Of a stretch of DNA of 6,108 bases, positions 1 through 4,827 are shown piece after piece. The notes beneath the pieces are model-generated. The model saw only the letters and a program-made list of their open reading frames with translations, made no database searches and was not told the origin of the DNA. Position 1 is the first letter of the stretch. Each line of letters starts with the position of its first letter. The stretch is from Sphingomonadaceae bacterium (GTDB lineage: Bacteria; Pseudomonadota; Alphaproteobacteria; Sphingomonadales; Sphingomonadaceae): assembly GCA_947451875.1 (NCBI GenBank), contig CANGBE010000096.1:1-6108 (forward strand). Direction: 5' to 3'. The translations under genes were made by a program, and so were the position numbers.

Positions 1-711
1 ACCGGAGCGACTGGCTGTGAGGATCAGGAATTCAAGAGCTAGGCGCCCGACCGAAAGGCGTTCGCGCAAGGATACCAGAAAATCGGGTAGGTATCTGTAT
101 GGCATCGCCTCGAAGTGCCCCTTCTTTCTTGGCTGGCGCGGCAGGCCTCTTGCGACCGAGCGCATCGGGGCTTCCGTTTCCCGAAAACCCTTGGCGCAGG
201 CCCAGTCCAGGACAGAAGCGATTCGCTGCCGTACACGGCGTGCTGTTTCCGGCTTGGTCAGCCAGATCGGGGAAAGGACATCTCTGATCGCTGGACCCTC
301 GATTTCTGAAACCAGCTTGTTGCCAAGAGCCGGGAAAGCGTAACTTTCAAGGGTGTTGATCCATTGCGTTTGATGTTTTCCGTTCTTCCACCCAAGCTTA
401 TGCTCTTCATGAACCTGTTGCGCCGCGACCCGGAATGTCGGGATTTCGACCCGCTCCTTTTTGCGTTCGGCCAGAACATCGACGCCTGACTTCATTTTCT
501 TGCGCATTTCCCGGGCAATTTCGCGCGCTTCGCCGAGGCCGAAGTCAGTTAATGCGCCAAGACCGATGTCCTTTCGCTTGCCGTCTGATTGAACGCGCAG
601 GATCCAACTTCCCTTCCCGGGGCCGCTGAGCTTCAGGATCAGACCCTCCCCATCGGAATACCGCCCGGCCTCCTTGAGGTTTCTTATCCCAAGTGCTGTC
701 AGTTTTCCCAT
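1..711 (-). CDS. Tyrosine-type site-specific integrase, N-terminal 237 residues (runs off left edge)
   Basis: This is a phage/island integrase that would recombine an attP site with a chromosomal attB site. Reading the minus strand from ATG at 711 gives an open frame of 237 codons to the window edge. Residues about 1-85 look like the DUF4102 arm-binding domain: a SDGEGLILKL stretch, then SWILRVQSDGKRKDIGLG. Residues about 90-190 look like the SAM-like core-binding domain. The catalytic domain begins near residue 208, and LTASRSG at 231-237 carries the probable first catalytic Arg (R235). The later catalytic residues, including the Tyr nucleophile, lie outside the window. The start at 711 is preferred because AGGCGG sits 7 nt upstream (719-724); an in-frame ATG at 753 has no ribosome site. 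The gene lies directly downstream of tRNA-Ser on the same strand, as expected for a tRNA-targeting island integrase. Family assignment is by motif recognition; whether the protein is intact cannot be judged here. Confidence 0.9.
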   Translation of the reverse strand, partial: MGKLTALGIRNLKEAGRYSDGEGLILKLSGPGKGSWILRVQSDGKRKDIGLGALTDFGLGEAREIAREMRKKMKSGVDVLAERKKERVEIPTFRVAAQQVHEEHKLGWKNGKHQTQWINTLESYAFPALGNKLVSEIEGPAIRDVLSPIWLTKPETARRVRQRIASVLDWACAKGFRETEAPMRSVARGLPRQPRKKGHFEAMPYRYLPDFLVSLRERLSVGRLALEFLILTASRSG

Positions 712-718
712 GGTAACG

Positions 719-724
719 CCGCCT
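719..724 (-). promoter_or_regulatory. Ribosome binding site of the integrase
   Basis: AGGCGG read on the minus strand, 7 nt before ATG at 711. It decides between two in-frame ATGs (711 and 753), since the one at 753 is preceded by no purine-rich Shine-Dalgarno-like sequence. Confidence 0.55.
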
Positions 725-730
725 TTCAGA

Positions 731-754
731 CCCACATTCAGTCCCACACTCATT
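731..754. repeat. Imperfect tandem 12-bp repeat in the integrase leader
   Basis: Two adjacent 12-bp units, CCCACATTCAGT (731-742) and CCCACACTCATT (743-754), match at 10 of 12 positions. They lie between the candidate integrase promoter and its start codon. Short direct repeats near an int gene and attachment site can be arm-type integrase binding sites, but that role is inference only and chance is possible. Confidence 0.35.
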
Positions 755-767
755 GCCGGATGCAATG
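751..767. repeat. Inverted repeat near the predicted integrase transcription start
   Basis: CATTGC (751-756) and GCAATG (762-767) form a perfect 6-bp inverted repeat around a 5-nt spacer. It lies immediately downstream of the candidate -10 box (769-774) and covers the expected transcription start, a position suited to a repressor operator. The sequence does not show what would bind it. Confidence 0.35.
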
Positions 768-768
768 G

Positions 769-797
769 AACATATAGAGAACGATACGGACAGGCAA
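769..797 (-). promoter_or_regulatory. Candidate sigma70 promoter of the integrase
   Basis: On the minus strand, TTGCCT (792-797) and TATGTT (769-774) are separated by 17 nt; each matches its consensus hexamer at four of six positions. The predicted transcript would start near 762 and carry a leader of about 50 nt before ATG 711, with the ribosome site inside it. This is a weak match seen by eye. Confidence 0.3.
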
Positions 798-803
798 TAC
801 GGC

Positions 804-829
804 AAAAAGCCCGCATTCCTGCGGGCTTT
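804..829 (-). terminator. Rho-independent terminator downstream of tRNA-Ser
   Basis: On the minus strand, AAAGCCCGCA and TGCGGGCTTT form a perfect 10-bp stem with a GGAA tetraloop, followed by a T-run (five consecutive T including the stem end, 808-804). It starts about 33 bp past the CCA end of the tRNA and about 92 bp before the integrase start. It should end tRNA-Ser transcription and insulate the integrase from the tRNA promoter. On the plus strand the stem is not followed by a T-run. Confidence 0.8.
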
Positions 830-862
830 GCGAATATATGCGATGTTATGGGAATGATAGGG

Positions 863-952
863 TGGCGGAGAGGCAGGGATTCGAACCCTGGATACCCTCG
901 CGGGTATGCCGCATTTCGAGTGCGGTGCATTCGACCACTCTGCCACCTCTCC
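863..952 (-). tRNA. tRNA-Ser, anticodon CGA
   Basis: A complete 90-nt class II tRNA that decodes UCG serine codons. The acceptor stem is GGAGAGG/CCTCTCC, followed by discriminator G and an encoded CCA (865-863). The anticodon stem CCGCA/TGCGG encloses loop CTCGAAA with anticodon CGA at 918-916. The long variable arm ATACCC-GCGA-GGGTAT identifies serine. The T arm is CAGGG/CCCTG with loop TTCGAAT. The 3' half is a common island integration target, and the integrase at 711 points the same way just downstream, so the attachment core probably overlaps or abuts this gene's 3' end. The tRNA itself appears intact. Confidence 0.97.
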
Positions 953-1075
953 GTGAGATCGCGCTACAGTGTCCCCTAGGTGGCCACCGGATCGAAGAAT
1001 GGCGCGGTTAGCCGAAGGCGGGGCGCTTGCCAAGCCCCTGGCTTGCTGAAATTCGGGGATGTTTCTCACAGACCG

Positions 1076-1104
1076 CTTGTTTCGCACCCGCACAAAACTA
1101 TATT
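1076..1104 (+). promoter_or_regulatory. Candidate sigma70 promoter of hspQ
   Basis: TTGTTT (1077-1082) and TATATT (1099-1104) are separated by 16 nt; reading the -35 as CTTGTT at 1076 gives 17 nt. The -10 ends only 6 nt before ATG at 1111, so the start of transcription would fall on or next to the start codon. No alphaproteobacterial sigma32-type CCCCAT -10 element is visible, although hspQ is heat-inducible in enterobacteria. Confidence 0.45.
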
Positions 1105-1110
1105 GGGACC

Positions 1111-1500
1111 ATGAACCGCATCGAGCGCTCCTCATTTTACTCCCCGCAAGCCGGCAAAATCGTCGATACGCCCCGCCATTCGCGCGCGCGTTTCGCGATT
1201 GGCGATGTCGTGCGGCACAAGGTCTATGATTTTCGTGGAGTGATCTTCGATATTGATCCGGTCTTCGCCAACAGCGAGGAATGGTGGGAATCGATCCCCG
1301 CCGAAGTGCGGCCCGAGCGCGAGCAGCCCTATTACCACCTTCTCGCCGAAAACGGCGAATCCAGCTATATTGCCTATGTCAGCCAGCAGAATCTTGCGGG
1401 AGACGGTGAAGGCGGGCCGGTGGAGCATCCCTCGGTCGATGAGCTGTTCGAGGATTTTGATGACGGTCGCTACAAGCTGCGCCGCGGCCTGACGCACTAA
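1111..1500 (+). CDS. hspQ: Heat shock protein HspQ (hemimethylated-DNA-binding YccV-like domain)
   Basis: The 129-residue product matches the HspQ/YccV family. In enterobacteria this small cytoplasmic protein binds hemimethylated DNA, affects DnaA levels, and acts as a specificity factor for Lon protease. The domain covers residues about 26-115: FAIGDVVRHKVYDFRGVIFDIDP, then EQPYYHLLAENG, then SYIAYVSQQNL, then the HPSVDELF segment near the C-terminus. E. coli HspQ is about 105 residues, so this protein has about 25 extra N-terminal residues. ATG at 1111 was chosen over a TTG 84 nt upstream because a -10-like TATATT lies between them. Only a weak GGGA precedes the ATG, and no other start codon occurs before the conserved domain, so translation may be leaderless. 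The gene is convergent with the permease, 10 bp away, with no obvious terminator between them. Confidence 0.93.
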   Translation: MNRIERSSFYSPQAGKIVDTPRHSRARFAIGDVVRHKVYDFRGVIFDIDPVFANSEEWWESIPAEVRPEREQPYYHLLAENGESSYIAYVSQQNLAGDGEGGPVEHPSVDELFEDFDDGRYKLRRGLTH

Positions 1501-1510
1501 GCCTGCGCGT

Positions 1511-2365
1511 TTAGCTCTTCAGCTTCCAGCCGCGCTTGAGCAGCAGAAACGTCACCACACCCAGCACCAGATTAAGCGTGCCCAGCCCCAACGCACCGTG
1601 CATTACGGCAAAGTTGTCACTGCCAATATCGCTCTGCCCCAAAAAGCCGAAGCGGAAGCCGCTAATCACATAGAAGATCGGATTAGCGCGGCTGATTACC
1701 TGAAATGCCGGGTGCAGATTATCGATAACATAGAACGTGCCCGAAAGCATGGTCAGCGGCATGATGATGAAGTTGGTGATCGCCGCATTGTGATCGAATT
1801 TCTCCGCCCACATCGAGCTGATAAGCCCGACAAAGGCGAGCAACAGCGCGCCCATCAGTCCGAACCAGACAATCGCCCACAGGTGCGGAGCGGCGAGGTG
1901 GACGCCGGGATAGAGCGCCATCGCAGCAGCTAAGGCTAGGCCAACCAGCACAGCGCGCGTTACCGCAGCGCCCGCCAGCGCCAGCATCAGCTCGATCTCG
2001 GAAAGCGGCGGCATCAGATAGTCGACAATCGTACCCTGCATCTTGCCGGAGAGGAAATAGAAGCTCGAATTGGCGAAGGAATTGTTCATCATCCCCATGA
2101 CGATCAATCCGGGCGCCACGAAAGTCGCGAAAGGCACGCCGAGCACTTCGCGCCCGGCCCGGCCAAGCGCCACTGTAAAAATGATGAGTTGCAACAGGGT
2201 GGTTATCGCTGGCGCCCAGATTGTCTGGGTCTGCACCTTGATAAATCGGCGGCACTCCTTGATATAGAGCGTCCACAACCCCAATTTGTTGATACGATGG
2301 ATCAAGGGTACGCCCTGATCGGGAAATGCCGCGCGTGCGGGTGTAATAACAGGTTGATCGGCCAT
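1511..2365 (-). CDS. ABC-2 type transporter permease
   Basis: The 284-residue integral inner-membrane protein belongs to the ABC-2 permease family (YadH/NodJ-like), whose members pair with a separate ATPase to export polysaccharide, lipid or drug substrates. After a short cytoplasmic N-terminus and an amphipathic stretch (about 30-48, LYIKECRRFIKVQTQT), hydrophobic segments lie near 49-67, 81-98, 126-152, 161-182, 194-212 and 256-276, giving six membrane helices. Family hallmarks are IVDYLMPPLS (113-121) and PLTMLSGTFYVIDNLHP (203-219). The C-terminus is basic (LKRGWKLKS), consistent with a cytoplasmic end. The start ATG at 2365 gives the family's usual length; the frame stays open further upstream but that extension lies antisense to gcrA. 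No ABC ATPase gene is adjacent, so the partner and substrate are unknown. Confidence 0.9.
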   Translation of the reverse strand: MADQPVITPARAAFPDQGVPLIHRINKLGLWTLYIKECRRFIKVQTQTIWAPAITTLLQLIIFTVALGRAGREVLGVPFATFVAPGLIVMGMMNNSFANSSFYFLSGKMQGTIVDYLMPPLSEIELMLALAGAAVTRAVLVGLALAAAMALYPGVHLAAPHLWAIVWFGLMGALLLAFVGLISSMWAEKFDHNAAITNFIIMPLTMLSGTFYVIDNLHPAFQVISRANPIFYVISGFRFGFLGQSDIGSDNFAVMHGALGLGTLNLVLGVVTFLLLKRGWKLKS

Positions 2366-2389
2366 TCCGCTGCGACTATCGGCTGGTCG

Positions 2390-2422
2390 CTTGCATGGCA
2401 AGTACGCTCGCGTTTTCGCGAG
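2390..2422 (+). promoter_or_regulatory. Two inverted repeats in the gcrA / permease intergenic region
   Basis: The 77-bp divergent spacer holds CTTGC-ATG-GCAAG (2390-2402) and CTCGCG-TTTT-CGCGAG (2407-2422), a perfect 6-bp stem with a TTTT loop ending 20 nt before the gcrA ATG. They could be a protein-binding site and an mRNA leader hairpin. No CtrA box (TTAA-N7-TTAA), consensus DnaA box or GANTC site was seen here by eye, although gcrA is under CtrA/DnaA control in Caulobacter. The function is not known. Confidence 0.35.
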
Positions 2423-2442
2423 GCAAGGAAACAGGAATTGCA

Positions 2443-3126
2443 ATGAGCTGGACCGACGAACGGATCGAAAAGCTGACGAAGATGTGGGAAGGCGGTTCAA
2501 CCGCCAGCCAGATCGCTGATGAGCTAGGCGGAGTTTCCCGCAATGCCGTGATTGGCAAGGCGCACCGACTGGGCCTGAAGGCTCGTCCGTCCCCGGTAAA
2601 GGCCAATGAGGCTGAGGCAGCACCAAAGGCGGCGGTTCCGAAGGCACCAAAGCCCGAAGCACCGCCAAAGGTGGCCAAGAATGCGGCTGAGCCTGCCCCT
2701 CGCGCTGAAGCGCCTTCACCCTCCGCTGCACCGCGGCAAGCTGGATCGATCCCTTCGCAACCGATGCCCGGCGTGAGCGCATCTTCGCAGCCGCGTATTG
2801 TCTCAGTCGGCCCCGGCGGCTTCCTGCGTCAAGGCCCCGGTGACCAACAGGCGCCGATCCCGCCGGCTCCGCCGCGCCGTCTGGTTCCGGCCAAGCCGAG
2901 CGCTGAGATTGCCGACAAGACAAGCCTACTCGATCTCAACGATCGCATCTGCCGCTGGCCGATGGGCCACCCCGGTGAACCAGACTTCCACTTCTGTGGC
3001 GAAAAGGTAAACCCGGGCTTCCCCTATTGCGTCGATCATTGCGGACGGGCTTATCAAGCGCAGTTGCCGCGAGGTCATCGCCGTCCTCCGCCGCCACTGC
3101 CATTTGGCGGGCCAAGGGTGCGATAA
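2443..3126 (+). CDS. gcrA: GcrA cell-cycle regulator, sigma70 cofactor
   Basis: GcrA binds RNA polymerase sigma70 and stimulates open-complex formation at promoters bearing CcrM-methylated GANTC; this is known from Caulobacter. The 227-residue product begins with the characteristic MSWTDERIEKLTKMW and the helix-turn-helix DNA-binding part (about 1-47, including SASQIA-like TASQIADELGG and SRNAVIGKAHRLGL). An Ala/Pro/Lys-rich, probably disordered linker follows (about 48-158). The C-terminal sigma-interacting domain (about 160-207) contains CRWPMGHP, FCG and YCVDH, with C170, C185, C196 and H199 in the family pattern, then a Pro/Arg-rich tail. ATG 2443 is chosen because it matches the conserved N-terminus and has AGGA (2433-2436) upstream; an in-frame ATG at 2395 would add 16 unconserved residues. 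Caulobacter GcrA is about 173 residues, so this linker and tail are long. Confidence 0.96.
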   Translation: MSWTDERIEKLTKMWEGGSTASQIADELGGVSRNAVIGKAHRLGLKARPSPVKANEAEAAPKAAVPKAPKPEAPPKVAKNAAEPAPRAEAPSPSAAPRQAGSIPSQPMPGVSASSQPRIVSVGPGGFLRQGPGDQQAPIPPAPPRRLVPAKPSAEIADKTSLLDLNDRICRWPMGHPGEPDFHFCGEKVNPGFPYCVDHCGRAYQAQLPRGHRRPPPPLPFGGPRVR

Positions 3127-3190
3127 TCGCCTCGGAACTGGAATTCGTTAGCCTAACATTTACCAAGGCCTCGTAGTTTACCTGTGTAAC

Positions 3191-3195
3191 GGAGG
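3191..3195 (+). promoter_or_regulatory. Ribosome binding site of the PilZ gene
   Basis: GGAGG at 3191-3195 is 5 nt before GTG 3201 but only 2 nt before the in-frame TTG at 3198. It therefore supports GTG 3201 as the start codon. Confidence 0.7.
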
Positions 3196-3200
3196 CATTG

Positions 3201-3557
3201 GTGTCAGACGAACCCCGGGCGTTTCGCCGGACAGAACGGTTGCGCGTTACCTACTTCGCCAGGGTCAAGACCCCGGCGCAGCAGGAAAGCGACGTCGTGA
3301 TCGTCAATGTGACACCTGAGGGCTGCTGCCTTACGCTTAACGGTACTTCGATGCAGGTTGGCCACCACTTGCTGATCCGACTCGAATCTGGCGAAGGGCT
3401 GCACGGTCAGGTGCGCTGGATGAGGGACGGGCAGGCTGGGATCCTTTTCGATGAGTACCTCGAAAAGCCGCGGATGGAATATCTGCGCCGCGAACACTCA
3501 ACGTTCCTGTCTGAGCACGATTGGGAAGATGAACCCGTGCAGAGATCAGTAATTTAA
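3201..3557 (+). CDS. PilZ-domain protein, probable c-di-GMP receptor
   Basis: The 118-residue soluble protein is almost entirely one PilZ domain, the best-known c-di-GMP-binding fold. The N-terminal binding motif RxxxR is present as R9-R10-T-E-R13. The second motif, (D/N)xSxxG, appears as N36-V-T38-P-E-G41, with Thr replacing Ser. The strand pattern LLIRLESGEGLHGQVRW and the closing AGILFDEYL (about 80-90) are typical. The C-terminal 25 residues are acidic and variable. Translation starts at GTG 3201 behind a strong GGAGG. The gene lies 54 bp upstream of a diguanylate cyclase gene on the same strand, so it may sense c-di-GMP made by its neighbour. The Thr substitution leaves ligand binding probable but unproven, and no output partner is visible. 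Confidence 0.88.
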   Translation: MSDEPRAFRRTERLRVTYFARVKTPAQQESDVVIVNVTPEGCCLTLNGTSMQVGHHLLIRLESGEGLHGQVRWMRDGQAGILFDEYLEKPRMEYLRREHSTFLSEHDWEDEPVQRSVI

Positions 3558-3583
3558 CAGCCTGACAAAACGTCCACTTAAAT
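3554..3583 (+). promoter_or_regulatory. Candidate promoter of the diguanylate cyclase gene
   Basis: TTAACA (3554-3559) and TTAAAT (3578-3583) are separated by 18 nt, in an A/T-richer patch that begins at the end of the PilZ gene. Transcription would begin near 3590, about 20 nt before ATG 3612. If this promoter is real, the cyclase can be expressed separately from the PilZ gene. The call is weak. Confidence 0.25.
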
Positions 3584-3600
3584 TTCGAAGTTGGCTGACG

Positions 3601-3622
3601 TTTACCAAGCCATGATGGTAAA
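3601..3622 (+). repeat. Inverted repeat spanning the diguanylate cyclase start codon
   Basis: TTTACCA (3601-3607) and TGGTAAA (3616-3622) are perfect 7-bp inverted repeats around an 8-nt spacer that contains ATG 3612; the second ATG (3615) overlaps the right arm. In mRNA this would form a hairpin with the start codon in its loop. As DNA it could be a dimeric regulator site. No regulator can be named from the sequence. Confidence 0.5.
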
Positions 3623-4754
3623 TGATCCGCTCCTGCACAGGGTTCGCAACTGGTTTGGTTTTGGGCACCGCTCCGATGATGAGGAGCAGGCCGATCCGGA
3701 CAATGCAACCGATGAAACAGAACTCAGCGCAGTTCAGCTTGCCAACCGGCACCTGCTAGAGGGCATTTTCGAATTCATTCTGGAACACCATCTTCCGGTT
3801 GATGAGGAAACGCTAAACTTTGGGCATGACTTGGTGTCAGGCAGAGATCCATGCCTATCCGGGCTGGTGCGGCGGCGCTTAGCGAGCCATGAGCCGATTA
3901 CCCGTGAATGGATCGAGCTTGTGCGCAACGAACGGCAAAAGGATGAATTTGTAGCGCTGGATGAACTGCGCGAACGGCTGGAAAAATCGATCACTCAGTT
4001 CACCCAGACCACCAGGGATGCTCGGAGCGCCACCAGCGATTACCAGAACGCATTGCAGAGCCATGTTGATGAACTGCACGAGGTCAACAAAGCCGGTGCG
4101 GCAATTCAGGAGCTGGCCAATGTTGCCAAGGCCATGATCGAACGCACCCAGGAAATCGAGCACCAGATGGCCCGCAGCGAACGCGAAACACGCAATCTGC
4201 AGCGACGGCTGGACGAAGCTAAGCGTAACGCGGAAATCGATCACCTGACCGGCCTGCCAAATCGTCGCGCCTTCGAAGCCCTGCTTGATAGTGAATTCGC
4301 CGATGCCCGTCTGCGCCGCGATGCGCTTTGCGTTGCCTTCTGCGATATCGACAAGTTCAAGCTGATCAATGACACCCACGGCCATGAAGCGGGCGACCGC
4401 GTGCTTAAAGTTGTTGCGCGAACGCTAGCCGAAATCTCTGACGACCGCTGCCACGTCGCCCGGCATGGCGGTGAGGAATTCGTCGTCCTGTTCCGCGGCA
4501 AGACGCTGCGCGAAGCCTATGAAACGCTGGATGCCACACGGGAGACGCTGGCCAACCGCAAGCTGGTTAACCGGGCAACAGATACGCCGTTTGGGCAGGT
4601 CAGTTTCTCAGGTGGGCTGGCAGACGTATTTGCCTTTCGCGATCCCCGGGCCGCGCTGAAAGCCGCGGACGAAGCGCTCTATGTAGCGAAGGATACCGGT
4701 CGCAACCGGATCGTCCTCGCCAGCCAAGCCGGGGCTGTTCAGGTGGCAGCCTGA
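3612..4754 (+). CDS. Diguanylate cyclase (coiled coil plus GGEEF domain)
   Basis: The 380-residue product should make c-di-GMP from two GTP in the cytoplasm; there is no signal peptide or membrane helix. Residues 1-100 are an N-terminal region I cannot assign to a family (LEGIFEFILEHHLP, then GRDPCLSGLVRRRL). Residues about 100-208 are charged and heptad-like, a probable dimerising coiled coil. The GGDEF domain covers about 210-370: it opens with DHLTGLPNRRAF, has the metal-binding FCDIDKF (D245, D247) and the catalytic GGEEF at 286-290, and ends near ALYVAKDTGRNRI. The inhibitory RxxD I-site is absent: the four residues at that position are DDRC. ATG 3612 is the default start; TTG 3591 and ATG 3615 are in frame, and none has a convincing Shine-Dalgarno. 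It sits 54 bp behind the PilZ gene and is convergent with pnp. Confidence 0.92.
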   Translation: MMVNDPLLHRVRNWFGFGHRSDDEEQADPDNATDETELSAVQLANRHLLEGIFEFILEHHLPVDEETLNFGHDLVSGRDPCLSGLVRRRLASHEPITREWIELVRNERQKDEFVALDELRERLEKSITQFTQTTRDARSATSDYQNALQSHVDELHEVNKAGAAIQELANVAKAMIERTQEIEHQMARSERETRNLQRRLDEAKRNAEIDHLTGLPNRRAFEALLDSEFADARLRRDALCVAFCDIDKFKLINDTHGHEAGDRVLKVVARTLAEISDDRCHVARHGGEEFVVLFRGKTLREAYETLDATRETLANRKLVNRATDTPFGQVSFSGGLADVFAFRDPRAALKAADEALYVAKDTGRNRIVLASQAGAVQVAA

Positions 4755-4778
4755 CCCGCACGCCGCCACACAAAAGAA

Positions 4779-4802
4779 AAGGGGCCGCCGCAGCAGCCCC
4801 TT
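4779..4802 (-). terminator. Rho-independent terminator of pnp, shared by the convergent cyclase gene
   Basis: AAGGGGC (4779-4785) pairs with GCCCCTT (4796-4802) around a 10-nt GC-rich loop. Read on the minus strand, 25 bp after the pnp stop, the stem runs into TTTTCTTTTG, a good U-tract. Read on the plus strand the following bases are CCCTTGTTT, a poorer tract, so termination of the cyclase transcript here is less certain. Confidence 0.7.
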
Positions 4803-4827
4803 CCCTTGTTTCCGAAGTGATCCGGGA

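Noticed and set aside
17..343. A 108-residue plus-strand frame at the left edge
   Set aside because: It is antisense to the integrase and has no recognisable motif or ribosome site.
979..988. 10-bp palindrome GGTGGCCACC upstream of tRNA-Ser
   Set aside because: A perfect palindrome of this length is expected occasionally by chance in GC-rich DNA, and neither a convincing tRNA promoter nor a known binding site goes with it.
545..1135. A 196-residue open frame on the minus strand
   Set aside because: It reads through the tRNA-Ser gene and overlaps the integrase in another frame; the segment VAEWSNAPHSK is the familiar spurious translation of a tRNA-Ser.
1719..2276. A 185-residue minus-strand frame within the permease gene
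   Set aside because: It is a frame-shifted shadow of the permease with no membrane segments and an Arg-rich composition typical of out-of-frame reading.
1511..2923. The permease extended to 470 residues
   Set aside because: The extra 186 residues are antisense to gcrA, low in complexity, and unlike any ABC-2 permease N-terminus; ATG 2365 gives the normal family length.
3120..3130. GCGAT-A-ATCGC over the gcrA stop codon as a terminator
   Set aside because: The stem is short with a 1-nt centre and no following T-run, so it does not resemble a rho-independent terminator.
3134..3149. EcfG general-stress promoter before the PilZ gene
   Set aside because: GGAAC (3134-3138) and CGTT (3146-3149) are present but separated by 7 nt instead of the required 16-17.
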